NCBI RefSeq assembly: GCF_000622085.1
Contig: NZ_JHWL01000002.1
Span: forward strand, 248,001 to 312,000
Direction of reading: 5' to 3'
From: Butyrivibrio proteoclasticus P6B7
Lineage (GTDB): Bacteria > Bacillota > Clostridia > Lachnospirales > Lachnospiraceae
Length of the DNA stretch: 64,000 nt
Position numbers and translations under genes: made by a program. Below, in pieces: positions 1 to 9,193 of the stretch. Every line of letters begins with the position of its first letter. The first letter of the stretch is position 1. The notes beneath the pieces are model-generated. The model was not told where the DNA came from. It saw nothing but the letters and a program-made list of their open reading frames with translations, and did no database searches.

Positions 1-803
1 TCCTGAGTTGTTGTACATTTCTTATGGAATACAGTTGGAACCCCAGCCTTTGAAAGGATATCAAGACCGCCGCAGTGACTGTTCATAATCTCTTCCGGGC
101 CATCCTGAATATTGAATACAAACATTCTAAGGCCACGGCTCTTTGTTATCTCAGGATCTAGCTGACGAAGGGTGCCGGCAGCAAGGTTTCTTGGGTTGGC
201 AGCAAGCTTCTTACCAAGCTTTTCCTGAGTGTCATTGAACTTTTCAAAGTCCTCATGGGACATATATACTTCGCCGCGAAGCTCTAAATAGTCATAAGGA
301 AGGTCGATCACCTTCTTAACATCAGGGATAACCAATGCATTTAAGGTAACGTCCTCTCCAATAAGGCCATCACCTCTTGTTTCAGCCAGTGTTAAGTGAA
401 GCTTGCCATCGCTTTCATCCCTGGTATAGCGAAGTGAAAGGCTAAGTCCGTCGATCTTTTGCTCGCAGGAAAACTCTGCATCAGCGTGCTTTGCAAAAAC
501 CTTTGTAGCCCAGGCTGATACATCCTCTTTATTAAAAACATCTTCAATTGAAAGCATTGGAACGTTGTGAGTAATCTTGATTCCAGCTTCTCTCTTAGCT
601 GTTCCGCCGATGATCTGGCTTGGAGAATCCTTGGTTACAAGCTCTGGATGCTCCTTTTCAATAGCCTTAAGCCTTTGCATAAGCTGATCATACTCATAGT
701 CTGAGATTTCAGGCTCGTCCTGATTATAGTACAGATCCATATGATGCTTTATCTCTTTTGATAAAGCTTCATACTCCTTAAGAATTTCTGAATTTTCTCC
801 CAT
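1..803 (-). CDS. ligA: NAD-dependent DNA ligase, N-terminal part (gene runs off the window)
   Basis: Seals nicks in duplex DNA during replication and repair, using NAD+ to adenylate an active-site lysine. About 267 codons are visible from the ATG at 803; the 3' part lies beyond position 1. The N-terminal Ia-type region, with YNQDEPEISDYEYDQL near residues 26-41, binds NMN. The adenylation motif KIDG has its lysine near residue 116, after the conserved H-VPMLS element at about 79-84. The start is preceded by GGTGGAG. It lies 20 bp after the stop of the pseudouridine synthase gene, so the two are probably co-transcribed. OB-fold, zinc-finger and BRCT domains cannot be seen. The family assignment is secure. 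Confidence 0.95.
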   Translation of the reverse strand, partial: MGENSEILKEYEALSKEIKHHMDLYYNQDEPEISDYEYDQLMQRLKAIEKEHPELVTKDSPSQIIGGTAKREAGIKITHNVPMLSIEDVFNKEDVSAWATKVFAKHADAEFSCEQKIDGLSLSLRYTRDESDGKLHLTLAETRGDGLIGEDVTLNALVIPDVKKVIDLPYDYLELRGEVYMSHEDFEKFNDTQEKLGKKLAANPRNLAAGTLRQLDPEITKSRGLRMFVFNIQDGPEEIMNSHCGGLDILSKAGVPTVFHKKCTTTQ

Positions 804-823
804 ATCTCCACCCAACAAATAAT

Positions 824-1549
824 TTATTTTTTTGGACTCTTTTTAAGTCCACAAGCCTCGTAAAGCTTGTTCTTTTCTATATCTGAAAGCTCAATATATT
901 TAGAAGGCTTAAGATCATAGTCTGAGAGCTTTACTGTCATTACACGGATTCTTTTAAGTATCTTAACTTCAAAGCCAAGGGCTTCGCACATTCGTCTGAT
1001 CTGACGATTAAGGCCCTGGGTTAGTATTATGTTAAAAGATCTTTTGCCTGTCCTTTTGATCTGACAGCCTCTGGTAGTTCTATCTAGCTCTCTTAAATAA
1101 ACGCCATTGGACATTTTCTTAAGAAAATCTCCGTTAATGTTCTTATCAACTGTAACTTCGTACTCTTTTTCATGCCTTTTGGAGCCCTTCATCATGGCCT
1201 CAATAAGCTTACCATCATTAGATAAAAGAAGTAATCCCTCTGAATCCTTATCAAGACGGCCTGCATAGGTAACTCTCACTGGATACTTGATATCTTCAAT
1301 GACAGTTCTTTCTGCATGGGAATCTCTTTCGGTGCAGGTAACTCCCACTGGCTTGTAATAGGCAAGAACCACGTTGTCCTTCTTCTGGCTTATTGCCTTG
1401 CCGTTTACAGTTACCTTCTGACTTCCATCCACCTGCATTCCAGGACTTGGAATTACGCCATCAACCAGGACTTTGCCACTTTGTATAAGTTTATCAGCAT
1501 CTCTTCTTGAGCAAATGCCACAGGAAGCTATGAACTGGTTAAGTCTCAT
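824..1549 (-). CDS. rluF: RsuA/RluF-family rRNA pseudouridine synthase
   Basis: Converts a specific uridine of ribosomal RNA to pseudouridine. The 241-aa protein has an N-terminal S4 RNA-binding domain (about residues 1-50, with CSRRDADKLI) followed by the synthase domain. The catalytic aspartate is D100 in GRLD, followed by SEGLLLLSNDG. The end of the domain carries the typical QIRRMCEALGF segment. Length and the opening MRLNQFIASCGICSRR resemble RluF (23S rRNA U2604 in E. coli) more than RsuA, but the exact target cannot be fixed from sequence. A GGAG Shine-Dalgarno precedes the ATG. It follows the mecA terminator and precedes ligA by 20 bp. Confidence 0.85.
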   Translation of the reverse strand: MRLNQFIASCGICSRRDADKLIQSGKVLVDGVIPSPGMQVDGSQKVTVNGKAISQKKDNVVLAYYKPVGVTCTERDSHAERTVIEDIKYPVRVTYAGRLDKDSEGLLLLSNDGKLIEAMMKGSKRHEKEYEVTVDKNINGDFLKKMSNGVYLRELDRTTRGCQIKRTGKRSFNIILTQGLNRQIRRMCEALGFEVKILKRIRVMTVKLSDYDLKPSKYIELSDIEKNKLYEACGLKKSPKK

Positions 1550-1568
1550 GTTAATCTCCTATAATATG

Positions 1569-1599
1569 AAAAAAGAACGGCCAATAATTGGACCGTTCT
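1569..1599 (-). terminator. Rho-independent terminator after mecA
   Basis: AGAACGG (1574-1580) pairs with CCGTTCT (1593-1599), with an inner CCAA/TTGG extension and one bulged base. Read on the minus strand, the stem is followed by six T. It lies just past the mecA stop and separates mecA from the rRNA pseudouridine synthase gene. Confidence 0.85.
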
Positions 1600-1620
1600 A
1601 ATATCTTAGATCAGCTGGAA

Positions 1621-2496
1621 TTATGCTACTACCTGAGCAAGCTGGGAAATAGCATTATCCTTAACGATACATTCGTAATTTTCTTTAATATGAGCAATTA
1701 CATGCTGATTAGTTGCCTGGAAATGTCCAAACTCATATGCCATTGTGAAAAGCGCTGCAAAACGCTTAGGATCCTCATCGCTACGCATAAGGTCAAGATA
1801 GTACATTCCGTCAGCATCGTTCTTGTATAAAGAACTTACGATATTAAGATTAAGTGGTGCCTTCTTGCAGAATGTAATAACTGTCCTAATATCATTAAAT
1901 GTGAACACATACTCGTGGAACTTAAGTCTGTTCTCGTCTCTCTTCTTTTTCTCCTCAGGAGAAAGAGCTGCATTAATAGATGCTCCGCTGGCAATCTTGT
2001 TGGCCTTTTCCTTAGAGCTTTCTACTGTAGCATTCTGATTAACAGAAATAGTCTCACCAGACTTGTTAAGGTCATTGTCTTCCATAATGTTCTTAACTGA
2101 GTTAGTGAACTGCTTAAGGCTCTTAAGATAGTCATTGAGCCTGTTGATACGCTCTTCATCAACTGAATCTCCAAGATCCTCTAATACATTCTTAGGAATC
2201 TTGATGCCGGCCTTATCTGTTAAATTCTTAAGTATCTCGCCAAAGGATGCTGAAGCATTCTCTGAAAGAGTAAGTGAAATTGAATGATCAGGTAAAACGG
2301 TTATCTGCATCGGCATAAAGGAACCAGTTGGCTTGTAATCAACCTCTTCCTCAGCCTTTCTCATAACATCGTGAAGGAAATCCATTGCCTCTTTCTTCTT
2401 TTCAAAAAGATCCTCAAGCTTGATTCCCTGTTCGTCCATATCATCTTCCGTAATGATACATGTAACAGTATCTTTATTTATTCTTTTAAATTCCAT
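1621..2496 (-). CDS. mecA: MecA-family ClpC adaptor protein
   Basis: MecA proteins deliver substrates to the ClpC/ClpP protease and in bacilli control competence and stress regulators. The N-terminal region (MEFKRINKDTVTCIITEDD, then LEDLFEKKKEAMDFLHDVMRKA) matches the MecA N-domain. The C-terminal region from about residue 195 (FTFNDIRTVI, SSLYKNDADGMYYL, then the terminal helix) matches the ClpC-binding domain. I start at the ATG at 2496, where family similarity begins; an in-frame TTG at 2517 lies inside the GAAAGGA ribosome-binding site. At about 291 aa it is longer than the usual 220-240 aa because of a polar linker near residues 145-190. The family call is good; the substrate is unknown. 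Confidence 0.85.
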   Translation of the reverse strand: MEFKRINKDTVTCIITEDDMDEQGIKLEDLFEKKKEAMDFLHDVMRKAEEEVDYKPTGSFMPMQITVLPDHSISLTLSENASASFGEILKNLTDKAGIKIPKNVLEDLGDSVDEERINRLNDYLKSLKQFTNSVKNIMEDNDLNKSGETISVNQNATVESSKEKANKIASGASINAALSPEEKKKRDENRLKFHEYVFTFNDIRTVITFCKKAPLNLNIVSSLYKNDADGMYYLDLMRSDEDPKRFAALFTMAYEFGHFQATNQHVIAHIKENYECIVKDNAISQLAQVVA

Positions 2497-2592
2497 TAAA
2501 ACCAGAAATCCTTTCAACCATCAGTGTTACAATAAAAAAAGTTACTAATCAAGAGAATAATTTTTCAAAAGTCAAAACATATTGTACTACAT

Positions 2593-3603
2593 TTAGCAAA
2601 TTCTTGGAAGCCCTTCTCCGTACATTAATCCAACTACTCTTTTTCCGCCTATTTTAGTTATAACACTCACATTATTATTATCGGATGAATCGCTATTTTT
2701 GATTACTTTACCAATGATACAGGCATTTTCGCCGTACTTACATGAGCGGATAACTTCTACAGCTCTTTTTGCATCATCACCATGTACAGAAAGCACCATT
2801 TTGCCTTCATTACCCATATATAATGGGTCAAGACCAAGGATTCCGCAAAAATCTCTTACAGAATTAGAAACAGGTAAATCATTCTCCACCAGCTCAATAT
2901 TGCACTTTGATGAAGAACTGAACTCATTAAGAACTGTTCCAAGGCCGCCTCTTGTAACATCTCTCATGGCATGAACACGGATTCCCTCTGTTAGAAGAGA
3001 ATTCACCATCTCACAAAGTGGCGCATTATCTGATTTAATTGGACTCTCGATACCCATTCTGGTGCCAAGGATAGCGGCATGATGGTCACCTAGATTACCG
3101 GAAATAATGATGGCGTCAGAATCCTCAAGCTTAAAAGGACCTGGAACATCAAGATCATCAGGAATAAAGCCAACTCCTGAGGTGTTGATTATAAGACCTG
3201 GCTCTCCGCCTTTATTTTCAATTACTTTAGTATCGCCTGTGATTATCTTAACCCCGGCTTCACGTGCTGTCTCAGCCATAGAACCGATTACTTTATCAAG
3301 AACATCAATATCAAGGCCTTCTTCAAGAATGCAGCCGCATGTAAGGTACATTGGCTTAGCACCGCTCATAAGAAGGTCATTAACTGTTCCGCAAATAGAA
3401 AGTCGCCCTATATCTCCGCCAGGGAAAATAATAGGAGTAACTACGAAGCTGTCTGTGGTTACGGCAAGTCTTCCGGAACCTGGAACAACTGCTGAATCCT
3501 CTAATTTATCAAGTATTTCATTATGGAAGTGCTTGGCAAATACGTCTCTGATAAGAGCTGATGTTGATTCTCCGCCGCTTCCGTGTGCCATCGTGATCTT
3601 CAT
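2593..3603 (-). CDS. hypE: Hydrogenase maturation protein HypE
   Basis: HypE takes the carbamoyl group from HypF onto its C-terminal cysteine and dehydrates it with ATP to a thiocyanate, the source of the CN ligands of the [NiFe] active site. The 336-aa protein has the PurM-like ATP-binding fold, with MAHGSGGES at 5-13, ITGDTKV near residue 140 and DVTRGGLG in the second half. It ends exactly in PRIC, the family's C-terminal cyanation motif. It is the last gene of the ech-hyp cluster, 78 bp after hypD. No convincing terminator is visible in the 75-100 bp before mecA. Confidence 0.96.
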   Translation of the reverse strand: MKITMAHGSGGESTSALIRDVFAKHFHNEILDKLEDSAVVPGSGRLAVTTDSFVVTPIIFPGGDIGRLSICGTVNDLLMSGAKPMYLTCGCILEEGLDIDVLDKVIGSMAETAREAGVKIITGDTKVIENKGGEPGLIINTSGVGFIPDDLDVPGPFKLEDSDAIIISGNLGDHHAAILGTRMGIESPIKSDNAPLCEMVNSLLTEGIRVHAMRDVTRGGLGTVLNEFSSSSKCNIELVENDLPVSNSVRDFCGILGLDPLYMGNEGKMVLSVHGDDAKRAVEVIRSCKYGENACIIGKVIKNSDSSDNNNVSVITKIGGKRVVGLMYGEGLPRIC

Positions 3604-3681
3604 TTGTAAACCTCTATATTAGTCTATTTATTATAATTCTGAATATATAGCTAAATATGTATATGATTTTCTATTTCTATA

Positions 3682-4728
3682 TCATTTTCTGCCAGATACG
3701 AAATAATTATAGCAACTGCCCTCAGTAGAAACCATGCATGCTCCGTGTGCATTGTCCGGCGTGCAGTGCTTTCCAAATAATGGACATTCATTAGGACTTA
3801 TCTTACCAACTAAAACGCTGGCGCATTTACAACCAGCAGGCATATGATCCTCGTCAAGTCCGATACTTCCTGCATCAAAAGATCTGTACTCTTCCCTTAA
3901 AACCATTCCGGAGCCCTTGATCTTGCCCATACCTCTCCAGGAGGAATCTGAAGGCTCAAAATACTTATTAACAAGGGCCTTAGCTGTTGTATTGCCTTCA
4001 GGCTTAACAACGCTCTTATACATGTTCTTAACGCCAGATTTACCCTTCATCTTAACTAAAGAATAAATGGTGGCAAGAAGCTGTGGTCCCTCAAATCCTG
4101 ATACCACAAATGGAATTCCAAGCTCTTTAGAAAGAGCTTCATACTCATTAGAACCAGTGATGGCTGATACGTGTCCTGGAGCAATAAAGCCGTCTATTCC
4201 GCCGCCATCCTTAACTACCCATTTAATTACTTCTGGCATAGTTTTAAGTGATGTAAGGAGCCTTAAATTAGTTATATTCTCCCTAATAGCCTCTTCTATT
4301 ACCATAGCGTAGACGGGAGTTGTTGTTTCAAATCCTATGGCTGCAAATACGTACTTGTGCTGAGGATTTTCTTTAGCCAGCTTAACAGTCTCCATTGGGG
4401 AATAAACCATCATTACACTGGCGCCATCTGCCTTGGCATCTGCAAGGGATTTGTTTGTTCCCTTAACTCTTATCAGGTCTCCGAAGGTAAGAACTGTGGT
4501 ATCTTCCTCCATAGAAAGCTCTATAAGCTTATCAATTACTGCAGTTACTGTGACGCATACAGGACACCCCGGGCCTGAAATAAGCTTAATCTTAGGAGAA
4601 AGCATGGCAGGTATGCCGTTTTCTGAAATGGCGGCTGTGTGAGTTCCGCAAACCTCCATGATCCTTACTTCTTCTCCGTCATATTCTTTTAGCTCTTTTA
4701 CGATAGTACTTAAAGTAACCTCAGCCAT
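3682..4728 (-). CDS. hypD: Hydrogenase maturation protein HypD
   Basis: HypD is an iron-sulfur scaffold that, with HypC, holds Fe while CO and CN ligands are attached. The 348-aa protein carries the conserved CGTHT (C27), GPGCPVC (about 52-58), GFETTTP and GHVSAI signatures. A cysteine-rich C terminus (CKCAS, ECPLF, HCTPD, ACMVS, SCYNYF) includes the ligands of its [4Fe-4S] cluster. Its start codon directly follows the hypC stop with no gap, indicating translational coupling. The order hypF-hypC-hypD-hypE is the usual one. Confidence 0.97.
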   Translation of the reverse strand: MAEVTLSTIVKELKEYDGEEVRIMEVCGTHTAAISENGIPAMLSPKIKLISGPGCPVCVTVTAVIDKLIELSMEEDTTVLTFGDLIRVKGTNKSLADAKADGASVMMVYSPMETVKLAKENPQHKYVFAAIGFETTTPVYAMVIEEAIRENITNLRLLTSLKTMPEVIKWVVKDGGGIDGFIAPGHVSAITGSNEYEALSKELGIPFVVSGFEGPQLLATIYSLVKMKGKSGVKNMYKSVVKPEGNTTAKALVNKYFEPSDSSWRGMGKIKGSGMVLREEYRSFDAGSIGLDEDHMPAGCKCASVLVGKISPNECPLFGKHCTPDNAHGACMVSTEGSCYNYFVSGRK

Positions 4729-4947
4729 TTAGACTCCCAAATCCTCGATTTCTTTAAATAATTCTTCCATTTCATCTGCCATGGCATCATCCATAGTCTG
4801 AATAATGCAGCCGGCATGTACCAAAACCCTGTCTCCAACCTTAACGTTAACAAGGCCTGCCTCGGCATTTACAATATTTCCACTAAAATCAACGGTAGCC
4901 TTTGTTCCGTCAAGCTTTATAACCTTTCCAGGAATTGCAACACACAT
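4729..4947 (-). CDS. hypC: Hydrogenase maturation chaperone HypC
   Basis: HypC is a small chaperone that binds HypD and the hydrogenase large-subunit precursor through its N-terminal cysteine during Fe(CN)2CO delivery. I start at the ATG at 4947 rather than at an upstream in-frame codon at 4992, because this yields MCVAIPGKV with the essential Cys2 and is preceded by AAGAGGAAA. The product is 72 aa, typical for the family. Further conserved positions include DFSG (near 27-30) and VGDRVLVHAG (near 40-49). It sits 16 bp after hypF and abuts hypD. Confidence 0.95.
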   Translation of the reverse strand: MCVAIPGKVIKLDGTKATVDFSGNIVNAEAGLVNVKVGDRVLVHAGCIIQTMDDAMADEMEELFKEIEDLGV

Positions 4948-4963
4948 AGTATTTCCTCTTTTC

Positions 4964-7201
4964 TTATAATAAGCCAAAATAGCTCTGCCCAAGGCTTATC
5001 CCAGCATCTGTGCAGGGAACGAGTCTATTTATATACACTTCAAAACCGGCATCTCTTAAACGCCTTGTGCTCTCTGACAATAAAAGCCTGTTACAAAAGC
5101 ATCCGCCAGAAAGACATACCTTTTTCTCCTGACTTGTGTTCCTAATGTCTTCACACATTTGCACAATCATGTCACAGATAGCCATGTGGAAGGAATAGGC
5201 AAGTTCTGCCCTATCTACACCATCTTTGAAGAGCACACTAATTTCTTTAAATAATCCAACCTGGTCAAAGACAACCTGACCATTCTCCAGCTTTTCTTTT
5301 CTAAAGGTAAGCTTATGATAGTCTTTTTTGTCAAAAGAGCTGGCTTCCTTCTCAAGAAGTGTCGCGCACTCCCCTTCAAAGGAATTCTCATCCCTTATTC
5401 CAAGTAGAGAACAGATTCCATCAAACAATCTGCCCATACTGGAGGTTTCATAGGTATTTATATTATTAACAAGGGCAGACTTTATTATAGCATTTATTTC
5501 GCTGCTGTCATCTGCCTGATACATATAGGCATCCCTTACAATACTAGCTTTCTTTGGCGCATTATCACCGCCAGCAAGCTTAACATATGACAAATGACCT
5601 TTTCTTTCGAATTCCTTACCCTTACATAGCATGAATTCTGATCCCCAGATCTTGCCATCATCACCAAAGCCTGTGCCGTCGAGAGAAACTCCTATGGCGC
5701 TTTCTAAAGAGTTTTCTGCCATTACTGAAAGAATATGGGCATGATGATGATAAACGTATTCAAGAGGCAAATTGTGCTTATCTGCGTATGCCTTGGCAAG
5801 CTGTCCTGACCTATATAGCGGATGCTTGTCACAAACAATCTTTTCAGGGGTAAAAGAGAATATTCCTTCAAATCTTTCTATTAGCTCTGAAAGGTTCTCA
5901 CTGCAGGCCACATCCTGAAGGTCACCAATATATGGGGATACAATGATCCTATCTCCTTTTCCAAAGGAAAAAGTATTCTTAAGGTCGCCTCCAAAGGAAA
6001 GAACCTTCTGATCTCCCACATTAGCTTTATGGAATACTGGAAGTGGGAAAAATCCTCTGGATCTTCTTATAAACAACGCTTCTTCCTGGTCGCTACCCTT
6101 GAGAATATACATAACAGAATCGTCCTGAGGTATGTTGATCTCTCTTTCATGGTAAAGAACAGCATCTGTAGTATCGCCAAATTTATCCAAATATTCCTGA
6201 TCTTTAATAATAATTGGCTCATCGGATAGATTAGCACTGGTTATGATAAGAGGTCCTGTCTCCTGTAATAACAGGTAGTGGATACCTGCTGATGGCAGGA
6301 ACGCTCCAATATAGCTACTATCTTTACAAACTTCGTAAGGCAGATCCTTTTTCTTGTTCAAAAGAACTATAGGCCTTGCGTCAGATAAAAGAACCTCCTT
6401 TTCCTTAGGAGAAACGTCACAGTACTCTTTTATCTGCTCCAAATCCTTAAACATTACAGCAAAAGGCTTCTCTTCTCTGCCTTTGAGAAGCCTTAACCTT
6501 CTGGTTACGGTATCTAAAGGCCTACATACAAACTGATAGCCAGAAACACCCTTTAATCCTATGATTTTGTCTTCATTCAAAAGAGCTATAGCTCTTTTTA
6601 CAGCCTCTTCACGGGTAAGAACCTTGTCTTTTTCCTTAAGAATCATGTAAGGGCCGCAGTCATGACAGGAAATTGTCTGAGCATAGTGACGACGGCCTTT
6701 TTGATAATCACTTTCGCATGAATTGCACAGATCAAAGGCTTTCATTCTGGTAGTAATTCTGTCGTAAGGCAGCTTATCAAGGATGCTTACTCTGGGGCCA
6801 CAGATAGTACAGCTTATAAGCGGATATCTATAGCGACGGTCACTGGAATCAAGCATTTCACGTAAGCACTCATCACATATTCCTATATCAGGAAGAAAAA
6901 CAGGAAGTTCCTTAGAAAGGTCTATTTCCATACTGTCTACAATCTCAAAGCTATCAAATTCCTGCTCTTTTTCCTGATAAGAAATCTGAACATCCAAAAT
7001 AAAAGCACCTGCAGGATGCTCGTTTTTAATACAGCGAACAAAAGCCTCTATTTGAGACTCTTCTCCTGTCACGAGAATATCTACAGCTGCTCCGATATTT
7101 TTGACATGACCAACCAGTCCATATTCAGTTGCTTTTTGTGAAATAAAGGGGCGATAACCTACTCCCTGTACCGCCCCTTTAACTGTGATTAAAGCTGTCA
7201 T
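4964..7201 (-). CDS. hypF: Carbamoyltransferase HypF
   Basis: HypF uses carbamoyl phosphate and ATP to form carbamoyl-adenylate and transfers the carbamoyl group to HypE, the first step of cyanide ligand synthesis. The 745-aa protein shows the full domain order: acylphosphatase-like (GAVQGVGYRPF, 9-19), two Cys4 zinc fingers (CDEC...CTICGPR and CNSC...CHDCGP, about 108-185), a YrdC-like domain (about 190-380, with GLKGVSGYQF), and a Kae1-like C-terminal domain with YHHHAHILS (near 480) and VSLDGTGFGDDG. It starts 13 bp after the echF stop, so hydrogenase and maturation genes are probably one operon. Confidence 0.97.
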   Translation of the reverse strand: MTALITVKGAVQGVGYRPFISQKATEYGLVGHVKNIGAAVDILVTGEESQIEAFVRCIKNEHPAGAFILDVQISYQEKEQEFDSFEIVDSMEIDLSKELPVFLPDIGICDECLREMLDSSDRRYRYPLISCTICGPRVSILDKLPYDRITTRMKAFDLCNSCESDYQKGRRHYAQTISCHDCGPYMILKEKDKVLTREEAVKRAIALLNEDKIIGLKGVSGYQFVCRPLDTVTRRLRLLKGREEKPFAVMFKDLEQIKEYCDVSPKEKEVLLSDARPIVLLNKKKDLPYEVCKDSSYIGAFLPSAGIHYLLLQETGPLIITSANLSDEPIIIKDQEYLDKFGDTTDAVLYHEREINIPQDDSVMYILKGSDQEEALFIRRSRGFFPLPVFHKANVGDQKVLSFGGDLKNTFSFGKGDRIIVSPYIGDLQDVACSENLSELIERFEGIFSFTPEKIVCDKHPLYRSGQLAKAYADKHNLPLEYVYHHHAHILSVMAENSLESAIGVSLDGTGFGDDGKIWGSEFMLCKGKEFERKGHLSYVKLAGGDNAPKKASIVRDAYMYQADDSSEINAIIKSALVNNINTYETSSMGRLFDGICSLLGIRDENSFEGECATLLEKEASSFDKKDYHKLTFRKEKLENGQVVFDQVGLFKEISVLFKDGVDRAELAYSFHMAICDMIVQMCEDIRNTSQEKKVCLSGGCFCNRLLLSESTRRLRDAGFEVYINRLVPCTDAGISLGQSYFGLL

Positions 7202-7214
7202 AATTTATTATGAA

Positions 7215-7718
7215 TTATTTGTTGTCCTGATTGGCTGCTGGTGCTGCTGGAGCTGGATTAGCATTTGCTGCTGGTGCAGCTGGTGCTGCGCCTCCTGCCT
7301 GAGCTGCCTGTGCTGCCTTAGCAGCTGCTGCAGCTGCCGCACGTTCCTTAGCAGCTTTCATAAGAGCTTCCTGAGCAGCTATAGCCTTTTCAGACTGTTT
7401 AAAGGTCTTAGTGAGCTTTTCTGAACCTGGCTCCTGGAAACGAAGTCCCATGGAGAGACATTTCTTAGGGCAGTTATCAACGCAGCATCTGCACTGAATA
7501 CAGCTCATAGGTCTGATTGACCAGGTCTTCTCTGCCTTGTCTACGGTGATTGCGTGTGTAGGGCACTTAATAGAGCAAAGACCGCAAAGCACGCATACAT
7601 CCATATCATTTTCTACGTGTCCTCTTGTACCTACTGGATATTCCTTTTCAACCTTTCTGGTCTTAGGCTTTGATACAAGATTATGAAGAATAGTATTTTT
7701 AAAACTTACAAGTGCCAT
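7215..7718 (-). CDS. echF: Ech-type hydrogenase ferredoxin-like subunit (EchF) with Ala/Pro-rich tail
   Basis: Polyferredoxin-like subunit that passes electrons between reduced ferredoxin and the EchC/EchE module of a membrane-bound, ion-pumping hydrogenase. Two [4Fe-4S] motifs are visible: C42-x2-C45-x2-C48-x3-C52 and C73-x2-C76-x2-C79-x3-C83. From about residue 112 the protein turns into a low-complexity Ala/Pro/Gln tail of about 55 residues ending in NQDNK. Typical EchF/NuoI-like subunits lack this tail; the 167-aa length reflects it. It lies between echE (48 bp) and hypF (13 bp). The role of the tail is unknown. Confidence 0.92.
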   Translation of the reverse strand: MALVSFKNTILHNLVSKPKTRKVEKEYPVGTRGHVENDMDVCVLCGLCSIKCPTHAITVDKAEKTWSIRPMSCIQCRCCVDNCPKKCLSMGLRFQEPGSEKLTKTFKQSEKAIAAQEALMKAAKERAAAAAAAKAAQAAQAGGAAPAAPAANANPAPAAPAANQDNK

Positions 7719-7766
7719 TTTAAATCTCCAATCCGTTTATTGAATCAAAACAATTTAAATCTTATA

Positions 7767-8846
7767 TCATCTCTCGGTACAACTGATACATGGATCGATA
7801 GTAAGAACGAGAATTGGTACATCAGCAAGGTCACATCCCTTAAGGGTCTCAACAAGACCAGGAATATTAGAGAATGTGGGGGTGCGGACACGAAGTCTGT
7901 CGATGAACTTAGTTCCGTTTGCCTTTACATAGTAAAGAGCTTCACCTCTAGGCTGCTCTATTCTCATCATATACTCGCCATTTGGCATTCCCTTAACAGG
8001 AACATCGATATCGCCAGCAGGCATCTTGTCGATACACTGACGGATAATGTCAAATGCCTGGAAAATCTCTTTTATACGGCATTCTGTACGAGCATATGAA
8101 TCGCCATCGTTGCTGAGAATTGGCTCAAACTCAACATCGCCATAAGCACAGTAGCCAGTTGTTCTGATATCACGGTTAACGCCAGATGCTCTAAGGAATG
8201 GTCCTGCGCAGCCAAGCATATCAGCCTGCTCTGCTGTAAGAACACCTACGCCGCGAAGTCTTGACTGTACTGCAACGTCGTTAAGGAAAGGCTTAGCAAT
8301 AGCTTTAAGATCCTCTTCCATCTTGAGAATTCTCTGATAGAAATCCTTGAGCATTTCATTAGATACATCTCTTCTAACACCGCCGATCTTCATAACTGAG
8401 AAGATTACACGGCCACCTGTTGAAGCTTCGAACATATCAAGAGCATCTTCTCTAAGTCTCCAGCAGTCCATGTAGAGAGACTCAAATCCAAAGGCATCTG
8501 CTAAAAGACCAAGCCAAAGAAGATGTGAGTGGATTCTTGAAAGCTCTGACCAGATTGTTCTAAGGTATTTAGCTCTTGCAGGAACGTCGATATCCATAAT
8601 GTGCTCAAGAGCCTCAGAATAACCAAGTCCGTGACCAAGTGAGCAGATACCACAGATACGCTCTGCAACATAAACCATCTCGTTAAAATCTTTTTTATCA
8701 ACCAGCTTCTCAAGACCTCTGTGAATGAAACCAATAGAAGGAATAGCTTCTACTACCTTTTCATCCTCCATAACAAGGTCTAAGTGAATTGGTTCCGGAA
8801 GAACCGGATGCTGGGGTCCAAATGGAATTACACTTCTTGTTGACAT
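7767..8846 (-). CDS. echE: Ech-type [NiFe] hydrogenase large subunit (EchE)
   Basis: Catalytic subunit of a group 4 energy-converting hydrogenase, homologous to NuoD, that reduces protons (or oxidises H2) at a Ni-Fe centre. The L1 motif is RICGICS with C65 and C68. The L2 motif DPCISC carries C353 and C356, three residues from the C terminus (CTER). No C-terminal extension follows, so no endopeptidase step is expected, as reported for CooH/EchE-like subunits. GFIHRGLEKL at 39-48 is NuoD-like. The start has a GGAGG ribosome-binding site. It is the fifth gene of a six-gene echABCDEF set. Confidence 0.95.
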   Translation of the reverse strand: MSTRSVIPFGPQHPVLPEPIHLDLVMEDEKVVEAIPSIGFIHRGLEKLVDKKDFNEMVYVAERICGICSLGHGLGYSEALEHIMDIDVPARAKYLRTIWSELSRIHSHLLWLGLLADAFGFESLYMDCWRLREDALDMFEASTGGRVIFSVMKIGGVRRDVSNEMLKDFYQRILKMEEDLKAIAKPFLNDVAVQSRLRGVGVLTAEQADMLGCAGPFLRASGVNRDIRTTGYCAYGDVEFEPILSNDGDSYARTECRIKEIFQAFDIIRQCIDKMPAGDIDVPVKGMPNGEYMMRIEQPRGEALYYVKANGTKFIDRLRVRTPTFSNIPGLVETLKGCDLADVPILVLTIDPCISCTER

Positions 8847-8860
8847 TTTGGTTCCTCCAA

Positions 8861-9193
8861 TTATTTAAATGGTGTTTCGATCGCTGTGCGATAAAACTTA
8901 CCTTCAAAGTCTAAGTTGATCATCTTGATCTTTACTCCGAAAAGATCATGCATCTCATTCTCGTGAATGAAAGCGCAAGGGAAAGCACTTGTAATGCTTG
9001 AAATCTCCTGATCCTCAGGAAGAGTTACCTTAAGCTGCTTAACCTCGTAATCTTTACCGAATGTATATACAAGCTCAAAACCATCAGGGATTCTTGTAGC
9101 GCACTGCTGCATAAGGTGATATCCCTCGTTTTTGAGTCTGTGTGCCTCATCAAGGATGAGTTCATAAGTAACTGGTGTAAACTCCATATTCAT
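8861..9193 (-). CDS. echD: Ech-type hydrogenase NuoC-like subunit (EchD)
   Basis: Small hydrophilic subunit homologous to the 30-kDa (NuoC) subunit of complex I, a structural part of the peripheral arm. The 110-aa protein contains FGKDYEVKQLKVTLP and FPCAFIHENEMHDLFGV (about 73-89), which matches the NuoC signature region before the loop with conserved acidic residues. Its ATG at 9191-9193 overlaps the echC stop (TAATG), so it is translationally coupled. A second ATG two codons in is possible. It is short but complete for EchD. Confidence 0.88.
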   Translation of the reverse strand: MNMEFTPVTYELILDEAHRLKNEGYHLMQQCATRIPDGFELVYTFGKDYEVKQLKVTLPEDQEISSITSAFPCAFIHENEMHDLFGVKIKMINLDFEGKFYRTAIETPFK

